From: Manihot esculenta
Lineage: Eukaryota; Streptophyta; Magnoliopsida; Malpighiales; Euphorbiaceae
Length of the DNA: 64,000 nucleotides
Assembly (NCBI RefSeq): GCF_001659605.2
Contig: NC_035178.2
Span: 12,036,062 to 12,100,061 of the forward strand
Direction of reading: 5' to 3'
Below the pieces are notes generated by a model that did not search any database, was not told where the DNA came from, and worked only from the letters and a program-made list of their open reading frames with translations. The position numbers were made by a program, and so were the translations under genes. This document shows positions 31,083 through 44,556 of this stretch, in pieces. Position 1 is the first letter of the stretch; every line of letters begins with the position of its first letter.

Positions 31083-33621
31083 AGACCTCATTGATGAGTA
31101 CATGTATTACATGTATCGGAAACAATATTCCACAGGAACCCATCGAATTTTTCTTACTCCAAAATCTCTTTTGGAGGAGCGTAGGATTGCCTCTAAGCTA
31201 CGACAGATCAATAAAAACATCATAGGGATGGATGAGAGGAGAAAAAGATTTGGAAATGATCATGTAGAAGGTTCCAATGATCACTGCGATTTGACATTAT
31301 ACCCAAGGGATTCAGCGGTTTTCATGAAAGAAGATGATGTTGTAGGGTTTGTAGATGAAAGCCGATTGTTGAAAACATGGTTAATAGATGGCGAAAAGCA
31401 TTTAACTCTCATTTCAGTGGTTGGAATGGGAGGATCTGGTAAGACAACTCTAGTTGCCAAGCCCTGCAACAATGAATCTGCAAAGTCCTATTTTGATTGC
31501 TATGCGTGGGTTACTGTCTCTCAGACATATGCGAGAGATGATTTACTCAGAAAGTTAATCAAAGAATGCCATGAATCTAGGAAGGCACGAGTTCCTAATG
31601 ATTTGGGTACAAAGGACTTCAAAGACCTGGTAGAATATCTTATTGGTTATTTGAAGCATAAAAAATACCTAGTTATCTTGGATGATGTGTGGGATATAAG
31701 CTTATGGGAGAACATAAAGGCATCACTTCCAAATAATTAGTTTGGAAGTCGGATTATATTTACAACTCGAAATGAAGATATGGGATCTTTTTCTTCCAAT
31801 GTTAGAAGCCTCATGCTTATTATTAAACCGCTGAAGAATGAAGAACCATGGGATCTTTTTTGCAAGAAAGCATTTTTCAGCAATCCTGATAAATCTTGTC
31901 CAGAAGAACTTAAACCTCTAGCATTAGAACTGGTGGGAAAATGTGATGGACTACCTCTTGCAATTGTGGCTTTAGGTGGTGTCATGTCTTCCAAAAAGTC
32001 AACAAGGGAGTGGAGTAGTGTCTGGGACAACTTGAATTGGCAACTGAACAATAATCCAAGGCTAGAAATAGTCAAGAGCATTTTGCTGCTTAGTTTCAAT
32101 TACTTGCCATCTCCATTAAAGTATTGTTTCTTGTATTGTTGCCTCTTCCCAGAAGACTATAAAATTCGACGAGAAAGGCTCATTAGACTATGGATAGCGG
32201 AAGGATTTATTCAGAATGTTGACAGGACTACACCAAATGAAGTTGCAGAAAGGTATTTCATGGAGCTCACGCTTCGTAGTATGCTTCAAGTTGGAAGCAG
32301 AAACGCATGTGGGAGACCAAGAGCTTGCCAGATACATGATCTTTTGCGTGAAATTGGTATATCAATGTTGGAGAGAGAGAAGTTTGGTGTAGTATATGAT
32401 GGGAAAATAAAGATTAAAGAATGCCAACTTCATCAAGGTCGTCGCTTGTCTATTCAAACAACTAATGGAGACCTTCAGTCATATGGCAATATGAGACGTC
32501 TTCGTTCACTACTTGTCTTTGTGGATAGTTCTGTGTATTTCTCGAACACATCCTTGCCAAATTTGAAATTAATGAGGTCTTTGGATTTGGAAAATGTCGC
32601 AATTAATACTTTACCAGAAGGGTTGGGGACTCTATTCAACTTAAGGTATTTGAACTTGAGAGGAACTCAGGTGGAAAAGCTTCCCAAATCTATTGGAAAA
32701 CTGAGGAACCTTGAGAGTTTAGACATCACGAATACAAATGTAAAAGAACTTCCAAGTGAAGTAGCTGAGTTGCAGAACTTGTATCATCTAATTATGTGGA
32801 ACAAGAGGATTGCAAATGACTTGGGAGATTTTTTGTATTTCAATGGAGTGCAAGTACCATTTAAAATTAGCAAATTGAAGAAATTGCAAGTCTTGTATTA
32901 TATTGAAGCCAAAGGTGACATAATAAGACAACTTGGGAGTATGACCCAACTGAGGAGAATGGGCATTTCAAATTTGAGAGAAGCAGATGAGCATGACTTG
33001 TGCTCTTCAATCCTGAACTTGAAACTAATACGCACCTTGCGTCTCTGTGTGAATAATGAAGCAGAGTTCCTTCGAGTGGATGCATTGGAAACACCCCCAC
33101 CCCAACTTCAAAAGCTTGGTTTGCATGGGAAACTAGAAAGGGTGCCACATTGGTTTTGCTCACTTCAAAACCTAACATCATTAGGATTGCTTGGGTCTAG
33201 ATTGGAGGAAGATCCACTCCCTCATGTTGCAGCGCTACCCAATTTGGGACGCGTTACTCTAATTAATTCCTTCGTCGGAGAAAATCTACATTTTTACAGT
33301 GGATTTGCTAAGCTTAAAGAGTTATACTTGTTTAAGTTCCGTCAACTGAAAGGAATTATTATAGAGAAGGGGGCTATGCCAGATATCCAGAAATTGTGGA
33401 TTGATTCCTGCTTTGGGTTGGATGCAGTGCCTCGAGGTATCGAATTCCTAACCAATCTTCAAATTATGTGGTTAACAAACTTTTCTTCAAGTCTTATAGA
33501 TTTGAAAAGTATAGATCGTTCAAAGTTGTAGCACATCCCAAATGTCAATATCATTGATACTATAGGTGAGCTTCCACAAACACTAACACACCTGTGTCCT
33601 TATAATAAGGATTTGAAATAA

Positions 33622-34060
33622 CATCTTAGATTGAGGATGAAAACTGTAATGGACTCCATGCGGGGTTTTCTAATCTCCTATAAATTCAACTCACTATGTA
33701 GAAATAATGAGTTTATTTATATTAATGAACTAGGTTTATGTCCATGCAGTGCACAGATATTATTATTATTATTTGTATATTAATAATTAATAAAATTATC
33801 TTGAATATTCATTTTTTATAATAGATATTACTCTAATTATAAAAATAAAATTTTATTAATTCAACCAATTAAATATTAATATCAGTTGTAACAATTATTT
33901 TATTTAAAGTATATTAAAAATTACTCTATTTATGAAAATAAAATTTTTCAAATTCAACTAATTAGATCAATTAAGTGATATCATATATTATTTTGTATAT
34001 GGTAAAATTTGAAATCTTGAGAATTTTGAAATTTAATTTATTAGTGTAATCGATTAATTT
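33622..34060. other. 3' flank of CNL2
   Basis: Diverges from the CNL1 3' flank shortly after the stop codon. AT-rich, no gene or recognisable element. Confidence 0.4.
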
Positions 34061-34455
34061 ATTAGAATTTAATAATACTAATTATTAAGATTATTACATA
34101 ATTACATAATTAAGATTATTAAGATTATTCTAGATCCTAAATCACATAATTGGCTAAGTTAATGTGTTAAATACTTTTTTTTTTTAATTGAATCGTTGGT
34201 TATCATTTAATTGGTAGTAGAAGTGAGTATTCGGTCGATTCGATTTAAATCACATAATTAAGATTATTAGAATTTAATAATACTAATTATTAAGATTATT
34301 ACATAATTACATAATTAAGATTATTAAGATTATTCTAGACCCTAAATCACATAATTGGCTAAGTTAATGTGTTAAATACTTTTTTTTTTTAATTGAACCG
34401 TTGGTTATCATTTAATTGGTAGTAGAAGTGAGTATTCGGTCGATTCGATTTAAAA
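34061..34455. repeat. Direct tandem duplication, offset 205 bp
   Basis: 34061-34250 and 34266-34455 are nearly identical, both containing 'attagaatttaataatac' and a T-run. The duplicated piece includes the first ~30 bp of the hAT-like MITE, so it formed after MITE insertion. Confidence 0.85.
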
Positions 34456-36715
34456 TCGAACCGAATTGAATAAAACAAAAATTGAATATTTATGAAAACC
34501 GAATTGATTTTAGTCAGAAATCGAATAGAATCGAATCGGTCTAATTCAGTTTGATTTAGCTCGATTTGATATTTTGAACTTTTAATAAATTTTTTATTTT
34601 TTATACTTTATTTTTAGTATTTAAAATTTAATTAGAATATTTTAATGATTTAATCTCTCTATGTTATTGAAAATAATATACTATTATCACTAATCGGTTC
34701 GGTTCGATTTTATCAATTTTTTCTGATTAAAATCGAACCGAACCAAAATAACTGAAATTTTTAAATTAAAAATCGAATCAAACCTGTAACACCCCTTACC
34801 CGTATATAAAATAGCTCAGTAAAAGATGTCACATACTATACTTTATACAATTATATATGTGGACTTAAGTTAGCTTTTACATTATAAATGATTTTTTAGT
34901 TTGTTTAAATGCGTGTTGATTCACCAAAACAATTTTAAATGGAGAAACTGCAAGAGTTTCCCCTGCTTATCAGTAATTATCCCTATGGAAAATAGTCATA
35001 AAATCTCAATAATTATTTAATTCACACTATTAAATCCATAAATATAATATAATAATTTAAAATAATAAACACATTTTTTTATATTCGCACTATTTTCAAC
35101 ACTCATTTATAGACTTTTGGTAGACTATTAATGTACATGCGAAATATAAACAACCTCTTGTACAAAAGTTGTGAATAACTGGTTATCATGATGTCTCCGT
35201 GCTGATGCCCGACCCCTTTTGGTTGTTGCTTCCTTTAACTATTACCTGCGCATGGAAAAGTCCAATGCGCTGAGTTTATGCCCAGTGGGTGAATAACAAT
35301 ATATATACATGCAAATATATGTATGAATACTCATGACAGATACAATGAAATCATTTTATAAGGCAAGTGAAAATTTTATGTGTCAGTGGGTGAGAAGTGG
35401 ACAAATTAAGTCATGCAAATTTATAACTGTAAAGTCATTCATATTTTGGTAACCATCTTGTGTGCATACTTATAAGGTATTAACAAGTCATATAATTAAA
35501 TCTTAACTCCTATAAACTCTTCGCAGGATCAACAAGCTGTATAAGGGAAAACTGTATCTGTATAGCACAAAGTGCCAAACTGTATGGCCTGGGAGCCGAA
35601 TGCAGTGCCTATATGCCTAAAAACCGAGAAATTGTATGACACATAATGTGTTGAAAATATCATATCATGTAGCCCATTAGGGTACAATACTGCTAAACTG
35701 TATATAGCATGCCATACCCTTATTCTATCTATGACTCCCACTGAGGTTTACTAGGGTCAAGAATGTATATTTACATGTTAATTATTTTTTGGTACTAAAA
35801 TTATTCATTTAGATGCTTAACATGTTGAAACAAGCAAATATGTCGAACTATTTATTCATAAGCAAGCACATCAATAAAAAAAAGGTCCTTAAGAGCATAA
35901 ATATATGTGTAATAAACCATATTCACTCATGAATATAATATTCAGTCATGAACATATTACTATTTCATCAAGAACATGTGTAAAGTTTTAGTCTATTAAG
36001 CCAGCACGTGCATAAAGCAGGCATGTCAAGCTAGCACGTGCGTAATTTGGCCACAAAGCTAGCATGTCAATTCCTTTTAGGTCAACATTTAGATTTAGGT
36101 TTGTTTCTACCTGAGATTGTATCACGTTTCTAAGTATCTTATGGACATAATTAGACTCACCTTTTTTCATAAACTTTGTATATTTATGTCTTAACTTTCT
36201 AACAAGATATATTACATCTAATTCTGACCTTCCTAATTTAAGTTATCAGTTTTTCTTTACAAGCTGCCCAATCAGGTTCTAACCAGTACAATTTTGGTAT
36301 TTTTTTTTAATCTAACAAAACATATCATATGCATACATTTGCATTGAAACAGCCGGTTTCGAACTGACTCAAATAACTTTTAGGCCTACTTTCCACTCGG
36401 CCCAAAATGATTAACCCAAGTTATTTAGTAGTTTCGTGCTAGCTATTATATACAATTCTATTTTTTTATCCTCTGCCGATGTGGGATGGATTTGTGCCGC
36501 AAATCCGCAAGCAGGCAGCTCAAGCAGCTGACCGTTACACTCGGTCCCGCTAAATTTGCAACGTCTTCGTCGCAACTGAATCGAATACAATTGCTAACCA
36601 AGACTGGATCCTTAGGTATTGTGGTTCGCTAGTACCTCGGGCGGCTCCAGCTCGTCTCTCACATATAGCCCTTTCCTCGCAGGCCCACTAGTTCCGCACA
36701 ATTTGTCTGACCCAG

Positions 36716-36731
36716 GGTGGCTCTGATACCA
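36716..36731 (-). other. TRIM primer-binding site (initiator tRNA-Met)
   Basis: Minus-strand TGGTATCAGAGCCACC, two bases from the LTR2 edge. It is complementary to the plant initiator tRNA-Met 3' end. Confidence 0.85.
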
Positions 36732-36871
36732 ATTGAAACAGCTGGTTCCGAACTGATCCAAATAACTTTTGGGCCTACTTTCCACTCGGCCCAAAATGGT
36801 TAACCCAAGTTATTTAGTAGTTTCGTGCTGGCTATTATCTACAATTCTAATTTTTCATCCTCTGCCGATGT

Positions 36872-38640
36872 TGTAACAGCCCGGAAACCGAACTGCTACC
36901 GGCACTAGGATCCAGATCGGCTTAAGGCCGCCGGGACCCGTAGTAAGCTTGCTATACTGTCTGTGTACCTGTGAAATCCCATACATGATCAAATATTTTC
37001 TGTAAAAACATAAAAGCGTTGCCTGTACCAAAGCTTAACCTGTGCACATACTATCACTGCACTGAAAAATGCCTGCCAGAGCTCTCATCTATGCTCAAGG
37101 CGGCTAAACTCATCTATGTTAAGCCTGGTTTTACCATACATACAACATAAAACATTTACATAAAAAGATCATGTATATACAACAAGGGATAACAACTCTT
37201 ATAATCAAGCACCATTCTATACACTGTACATAAACACTATCTCTTTACATTTTCATGTCCACACTAGCTATTACAAACTATTAACTCTTCCTGTACCCTG
37301 CTAACTTCCCTCTGAACTCTGAACCTGCAAAACTGGGGTTAGGGGAGAGGAGTGAGCTACAATAGCCCAGTGAGTAGAACAGTAATAAAATAACAGGTGA
37401 TAAAACATGCTCTCATGGAATGCATCACATCACAAGTAATCACATAATCTCAGTCGGACGGATCAAAATTCCCTCTATCTATGTCCAGCCCACAAAGGAG
37501 CTCTTAGGACTACATCTCATCTGGGGTACTGAGGTACCATGTGCCTGGTCCCCGTAGGGCTGTTCCAGGTCTTTCCTCCGAGGGCTATTGAATCCTCACA
37601 AAGTCCGTACTGCCTCACCAAAAGCAATGTACAAGGAGCCATGCCAAGTACAAGGATAGATGCAATGCGCCATATTCGTGTTCACTAATGCACTCAGCCT
37701 AAAGCATAGTCATGATGCATGAAACATGATAAAAATATCCATTTCTCATATTAAAACATTAAAGTTAGTTCCACTCACCTCTGGCTGACTCTGTGCTAAC
37801 TCTGCAGGTTCCAACACTATACTCACTGCTGACCTCCCTGATTCCTCTGGTCCGTTCCTACACAGGTGGACTCAAATGAGGAACCAAACTAACTCAAGAA
37901 CATCTCTAAGAAACTCCCCAAAAGCCCTCTAAAAGATCCTAAAAAAATCACATAAAACATGCAAAAGAAGGCTGGACAGGGCACTTTCGGCGGCAGGTTC
38001 GGCGGCCGAAACCCCCCTCCAGAGACGAAACTCATGCATGTTCGGCGGCACCTTCGGCGGCTGAAGGTCTCGTCCAGAGACGAAACTCACACACTTTCGG
38101 CGGCCGAACTCCCTCTTTCGGCGGCCGAAAGTCCCTTTCTAAATCGAAAGCCTAGCTTTCGGGGGCAAGCTTTGGCAGCCGAAACTGCCTCCACAAGGGG
38201 TTCGGCGGCCGAACCTCCCTTCGGCGGTCGAACCTGGTTTTGTCCAGAGGACAGAACCTTGCTCTGTTTCATGCAAACTCACCCAAAAATTTACCCAACA
38301 TGCATAGCAACTACTCCCAACTAGCATATATCATAAAACATGCATAAAGGGGTCTAAACCTACCCTAAACCCCAAACAAACATAGCACATAACACTTCAA
38401 CATGCTTAAACACCAAAGATCACCAAAAACCTCATCTAAACCTAAACATGTATACTACCCATACAAACTTCATAAAACCTTTAAAAATCAGCAAAGAAGC
38501 TCAGGATCTTCATTTACCTCTTAAAAAACTTGAGGATGAAGGATCCTAACGTGGAGATATGGAGAAATCCTCTCTCAAAGCTCCAAACTTCAAAACTTGG
38601 TTATTTTGCTCAAAACCTTCAAAATACACCAAAACTCTTA
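36872..38640 (-). repeat. Truncated gypsy 3' LTR
   Basis: Matches 43445-44556 plus 46834-47490 of the right LTR. It is missing the final 393 bp (in plus-strand order), including the part that would hold the promoter, and runs straight into integrase sequence. It carries palindrome copies near 37985-38230 and the conserved G-rich block at about 37328. Confidence 0.9.
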
Positions 38641-39712
38641 TTGGAGACACCTTTAGCAATACCATATCCCCCTCCTGGAACTCTATCTGCTTCCTACGGA
38701 TGTCTGCATAGCTTTTCTGTCTGCTTATAGCTGTTCTGATTCTCTCTCTGATGATAGGCACTAGTCTGCTGGTAATCTCTACAATCTCTGGCCCTGCAAG
38801 AGCCTTCTCTCCAATCTCTTCCCAGCAAACAGGTATTATGCATTTCCTTCCATATAGAGCTTCATACGGAGCCATCCCTATGCTAGCGTGATGGCTGTTA
38901 TTGTAGGCAAACTCCACCAGAGGTAGATGCTGCCTCCAAGAACCGCCAAAGTCTAACACACACATTCTCAACATATCTTCTATGGTCTGGATGGTCCTCT
39001 CTGACTGACCGTCTGTCTGTGGATGGAAAGCAGTACTGAAATCCAATCTTGTGCCCATCTCACTCTGCAGACTCCGCCAAAACTTGGAGGTGAACTGAGG
39101 TCCTCTATCTGATACTATCGACACTGGAACTCCATGTAGCCTCACTATCTCTTCTATATACACCTGCGCTAACTTATCCACAGAGTAGTTACTCCTGACT
39201 GGAATGAAGTGAGCAGATTTAGTCAGTCTATCCACAATCACCCATATGGAGTCTAGCCTGTTGGACGTCGCCGGTAACCCTACTACAAAATCCATAGCTA
39301 TGTTCTCCCATTTCCACTCTGGAATCGGCAGTGGGTTAAGCGTTCCAGCCGGCTTTTGATGTTCTAGCTTCACCCTTTGACATATCTCGCAGGCTGACAC
39401 GAACTGTGCCACTTCCCTCTTCATTGCTGGCCACCAATACACTCTTCTCAGATCTTGATACATCTTGGTGGCTCCAGGGTGAATGCTATACCTCGCATTA
39501 TGAGCTTCCCTCATAATGTCTTCCTTCAAACTGGGGTCATCTAGTACACATAACCTCTTCCCGTGACGAAGAATCCCCTCACTGTCGAATCTGAACTCTG
39601 TACTGTTGCCCGACTGAACAGTCCTGGCAATCTTCACTAACTCAGGGTCCTCGTGCTGTTTCAGAGCCACTTGCTCTAGAAACACAGGTGTAACTCGCAT
39701 TTGTGCAATCAA
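38641..39712 (-). pseudogene. Gypsy integrase, 3'-truncated and frameshifted from pol
   Basis: The frame (388 aa with LTR-derived tail) starts around IAQMRVTPVF. It shows the HHCC zinc module (H..YSIHPG...CEICQR) and the DDE core (IAMDFVVGLP, IVSDRGPQFTS, FHPQTDGQSERTIQTIED), all acidic residues present. It ends at QEGDMVLLKVSP and then continues into LTR sequence, so the C-terminal GPY/F region is gone. It overlaps the upstream pol frame by a few bases in a different frame. A one-base shift near 39712 breaks the normal continuous polyprotein. Confidence 0.9.
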
Positions 39713-42700
39713 AGCACCTGACCAGATAACTGCAACTGTAGCCCTTCTTCCATGAGTCTGTAGAAATCCTTCACCACCGGTCTTCTTTCTACGATAATGT
39801 GGGATAAACTGCCAAGTGACTTCCGGCTTAAGGCATCGGCAACCACATTAGCCTTACTCGGATGATACTGGATCTTGCAATCATAATCACTGAGCAGCTC
39901 TACCCACCGTCTCTGCCTCAAGTTAAGCTCTCTCTGACTTAGGATGTGCTGCAGGCTCTTATGATCCGTGTAGATCTCACACTTTACCCTATAGAGGTAA
40001 TGCCTCCACATCTTAAGTGCAAAGATAACAGCTGCCATCTCAAGATCGTGTGTCGGGTAGTTCAGCTCGTGCTTCTTCAGCTGTCTAGAAGCATAAGCTA
40101 TCACTCTGTCATTCTGCATTAACACACAACCTAATCCCACCCGGGATGCATCACAGAACACTGTGAAATCTTCATCACTGATCGGCAGAGCTAACACCGG
40201 TGCTGAAGTTAACCGTCTCTTCAACTCTTCAAAACTCTCATCACATTCCTCTGACCATACAAACTTCTGATTCTTTCTAGTCAGTCTGGTCATAGGAGCA
40301 GCTATCTTCGAGAAGTCTTGAACAAACCTCCTATAGTAGCCTGCCAAACCCAGAAAACTCTTAATCTCTATCACTGGAGTGGGTGTAGGCCAGTTGGCTA
40401 CTGCCTCTACCTTTTTGGGGTCTACTGCTATTCCTTCTTCTGATACTACATGACCCAAAAAGGAAATGCTCCTCAGCCAGAACTCGCACTTAGAGAACTT
40501 GGCATACAAGCCATGCTCTCTCAAGGTCTGTAGAATTCTCCGCAGATGCTGGGCATGCTCCTCTGCATTTCTGGAGTACACCAAAATATCATCAATAAAG
40601 ACGATCACAAAGTGATCCAGGTACTCCCTGAACACCCTGTTCATGAGATCCATGAATGCTGCAGGGGCGTTAGTCAACCCGAACGGCATTACTAGGAACT
40701 CATAATGCCCATATCTGGTTCTGAAAGCGGTCTTGGACACATCCTCTTCCCTGATCTTCAACTGGTGGTATCCGGATCTCAGATCTATCTTAGAGAAATA
40801 ACCTGCTCCTGACAGCTGGTCAAAGAGATCATCGATCCTGGGTAGAGGATACTTATTCTTGATAGTGACTTTGTTCAACTGTCTGTAGTCAATACAAAGT
40901 CGAAGAGATCCATCCTTCTTCCTGACAAACAGTACTGGAGCACCCCAAGGTGAGGTACTCGGGCGGATGAAACCCTTGTCTACCAAGTCCTGTAACTGCT
41001 CTTTCAACTCTCTCAGCTCTGCTGGTGCCATCCTGTAGGGAGGTATAGAGATCGGTCTGGTACCAGGCAGCAATTCTATCTCGAACTCTATTTCCCTATC
41101 AGGTGGTAGTCCTGGAAGCTCTTCAGGAAACACATTTGGGAATTCTCTAACCAGTGGTACTAAGGACGGTTCCCTAACCTGCCTGTCTAGCTCCCTCACA
41201 TGAGCTATGAACCCCTGACAACCCCTCCTCAACAACCTGCGAGCCTGAAGGGCTGATATCAAACCCTTAGGTGTCCCCCTCCTATCTCCTCTGAAGACAC
41301 ACTCTGACCCATCTTGGTCTCTGAAACTAACTATCTTATCTCTACAGTTCAGGGTAGCATCATACGTAGATAACCAGTCCATCCCTAGAATGACATCAAA
41401 GTCTGTCAACTCTAGAACCACCAGGTCAGCTGGAAGGTATCTACTCTCTATGCACACTGGACTGAACCGACAGACTGACTCTGCCAAAGATGGATCACAT
41501 TTGGGTCCACTGACCCAAAGAGGACACTCTAACTCGGACACCATCAGACCCAACCTCTCTGCAGCTCTAGAAGAAATGAAAGAGTGAGAAGCACCGGGGT
41601 CCATCAAAGCATACACCTCTGAACACCCAATGATGAGATTACCTGACACCACTGTGTTCGAAGTGTCTGCCTCCTGCTGAGTCATGGTGAAAATCCGTGC
41701 TGGGGCTGACGCACCTGCACCTCGGGAACCCATCCCTGATGAAGAGGCTGCCCCTCTTCCTCTACCTCTGCCACTGCTTGGTGGTATGGCTGAAGCTACT
41801 GGCTGTACTACACTGCCTGTACTCATCTGCCGGGATGGTGAAACCAACGTCGCCTGAGGACATTCCCGTGCATAATGTCCCTCCTGCCCACATCTATAGC
41901 AGGCTGAGGATCCCAACTGACAAGCTCCTCTATGCTGTCTACCACACCTCTTGCACACTGGACCATCTGCGCTAGAGCTGGAGCCACTACTCATTCCCAG
42001 ACCCGACTTAATCCTACTCCAGAACTTGCCTCTTTTACCTCTGAGTTTTTCCCATCTCTTCTTACTCCCACTTGCTGTACTCTGCGAGGAGGAACCTGGT
42101 TTAACACCAGAAGACTGTGCCTTTGGTTGCTTGACTACTCCCTGACTTATGGCACTAGCCTCCATCTTTCTAGCAGCATCCACAATCGAGTGGAAACTCT
42201 CCTTCTCTGCGTGAAGAATCAAAGAGAAATACCTGTGATGAAGCCTCGTGGCATATCTCTTTGCCTTCTTCTGATCCGTCTCATACGCCTGACCCACGTA
42301 TGGTAACAATTCCAGGAACTTATCTGTATACTCATCAACGCTCATCTCCTCCGTCTGTCTCAACTGCTCAAACTCCACAATCTTGAGCTCCCTGGAACTA
42401 TCAGGAAAAGCCCACCCAGCAAATTCATTGGCGAACTCTTCCCATGTCATACTGTCTCGTCTAGGGTCCACATAGTTTTTGAACCATTCTCTATCTTTCT
42501 TGCACTTTAAAGTGAACCCTGCCATCTCAATGGTTCTGCTATCATCTGCTCCCAACTCACTTGTTATCATTCTGACTGCACTAAGATACTCAAAAGGATT
42601 ATCTCCCGTGTTGAATTTAGGAGCATCCAACTTTAAGTACTCAGTCATCTTCACTTTACTTCCCCCTGAAGAACTGGGTTGATGTGCTTCCACAACAGGG

Positions 42701-43212
42701 GCTACTGGTTCAGGTGGTGGTGGTGGGGGTACTTTTTCTCTTGCTTCAGGCTGTACTGGACTTGGAGGAACAGGTGGGGGTGGATACATCTGATATGGTG
42801 GATAAAAGGAAGGATAAGGCATATAGGGCATGTAGGGTGGATATGGGGCAAAACTGGAGTAATCCGATGTACCTCCCATCGGATACCCTGGGCCCTGAGA
42901 AAAGGGTGGATAACCAAACCCCGAGGCCTGTGCGCCTCCCTGGGACTCCCCCATACCTTCTTCCGACCTTCCAACACCCATGCTTACATCTCTACTCTGA
43001 TCACCCTCCATCACACCTCTTTCTTCTCCTGATCTTCCCCCTCTGCTTACTCCTCTTCTGCTCTCGTCAGAAGACCTTCTAGGGTCTCGTGACGTTCCTT
43101 CCCTGCTTGACCTGTGCGATCTTGCCCTTGGCAATGCAGGTGGACGAGCAGCTGTATCCTCACTTTCAGGTGGGACTCCAGTCAATCTCGCGGATCGACG
43201 AGTTCCTCGCAT
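39709..43212 (-). pseudogene. Gypsy gag-protease-RT-RNase H polyprotein
   Basis: The open frame extends from 43314, but the Met at 43212 ([10 protein letters not shown]) is the likelier gag start. Gag has a Pro/Tyr-rich N-terminal region, then a retrotrans-gag core (W..F...[11 protein letters not shown]). A CCHC zinc knuckle [14 protein letters not shown] lies near 41860-41905. The protease motif is [11 protein letters not shown] (about 41590), a DPG variant common in plant gypsy elements. RT has [28 protein letters not shown] and FIDDILVYS (about 40575-40605). RNase H has [18 protein letters not shown] and [12 protein letters not shown]. The frame is unbroken, so decay is limited to the integrase side. 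Confidence 0.93.
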
Positions 43213-43427
43213 CTTAACTCTCTGGAAAACAACACATAACAGAGCACATAAGCATACATCATACATCACATATAAAAATGCACATGCATAAATCATGGCA
43301 TTCCACAGCATCATATAGACAGGACTGACATCCTATCCTAGTGGACATGTTTCCCTATGGTGCTTCACTGACTAAAACCTCTATGAGCCCAACTCTGTCT
43401 CTATATAGGTCCGACCATGTGAACCTA

Positions 43428-43441
43428 GGGCTCTAATACCA
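43428..43441 (-). other. Gypsy primer-binding site
   Basis: Minus-strand TGGTATTAGAGCCC, three bases from the LTR edge at 43445, complementary with one mismatch to the initiator tRNA-Met 3' end. Confidence 0.75.
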
Positions 43442-44556
43442 ATCTGTAACAGCCCCGAAACCGAACTGCTACCGGCACTAGGATCCAGATCGGCTTAAGG
43501 CCGCCGGGACCCGTAGTAAGCCTGCTATACTGTCTGTGTACCTGTGAAATCCCATACATGATCAAATATTTTCTGTAAAAACATAAAAGCGTTGCCTGTA
43601 CCAAGGCTTAACCTGTGCACATACTATCACTGCACTGAAAAACGCCTGCCAGAGCTCTCATCTATGCTCAAGGCGGCTAAACTCATCTATGTTAAGCATG
43701 GTTTTACCATACATACAACATAAAACATTTACATAAAAAGATCATGTATATACAACAAGGGATAACAACTCTTATAATCAAGCACCATTCTATACACTGT
43801 ACATAAACACTATCTCTTTACATTTTCATGTCCACACTAGCTATTACAAACTATTAACTCTTCTTGTACCCTGCTGACTTCCCTCTGAACTCTGAACCTG
43901 CAAAACTGGGGTTAGGGGAGAGGAGTGAGCTACAATAGCCCAGTGAGTAGAACAGTAATAAAATAACAGGTGATAAAACATGCTCTCATGGAATGCATCA
44001 CATCACAAGTAATCACATAATCTCAGTCGGACGGATCAAAATTCCCTCTATCTATGTCCAGCCCACAAAGGAGCTCTTAGGACTACATCTCATCTGGGGT
44101 ACTGAGGTACCATGTGCCTGGTCCCCGTAGGGCTGTTCCAGGTCTTTCCTCCGAGGGCTATTGAATCCTCATAAAGTCCGTACTGCCTCACCAAAAGCAA
44201 TGTACAAGGAGCCATGCCAAGTATAAGGATAGATGCAATGCGTCATATTCGTGTTCACTAATGCACTCAGCCTAAAGCATAGTCATGATGCATGAAACAT
44301 GATAAAAATATCCATTTCTCATATTAAAACATTAAAGTTAGTTCCACTCACCTCTGGCTGACTCTGTGCTAACTCTGCAGGTTCCAACACTGTACTCACT
44401 GCTGACCTCCCTGATTCCTCTGGTCCGTTCCTACACAGGTGGACTCAAATGAGGGACCAAACTAACTCAAGAACATCTCTAAGAAACTCCCCAAAAGCCC
44501 TCTAAAAGATCCTAAAACAATCACATAAAACATGCAAAAGAAGGCTGGACAGGGCA

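Larger units (their letters stand above)
22077..33621 (+). pseudogene. CNL2: RPM1-like CC-NBS-LRR paralog broken by Copia and nonsense mutations
   Basis: Close paralog of CNL1 over the whole coding length. 22077-22299 encodes the first ~74 residues of the coiled coil. A Copia element (22300-31082) then interrupts the EDVID motif, with AGACC duplicated on both sides (22295-22299 and 31083-31087). Coding resumes at 31084 with the P-loop GMGGSGKTT, kinase-2, RNBS-B, GLPLAIVALGG and LRRs. A TAG at 31738-31740 replaces the Glu codon of CNL1 between kinase-2 and RNBS-B. A second TAG at 33529-33531 replaces Gln near the C-terminus. The MHD motif reads IHD. A 6-nt in-frame insertion lies near 33583. 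Even without the Copia insertion the gene could not make a full protein. Confidence 0.95.

Noticed and set aside
31780..33531. A separate 583-aa NB-ARC/LRR gene
   Set aside because: It is the 3' part of CNL2 downstream of the TAG at 31738. It lacks the CC domain and P-loop and uses an internal Met.
41590..41620. Loss of the gypsy protease active site (DPG instead of DTG)
   Set aside because: DPG-type motifs are frequent in intact plant gypsy elements, and the surrounding frame is undamaged, so this is probably a family variant rather than a lesion.
41390..43082. Plus-strand frames opposite the gypsy gag-pol (for example 42679-43032 and 42684-43082)
   Set aside because: These are shadows of the minus-strand polyprotein with no independent motif support.
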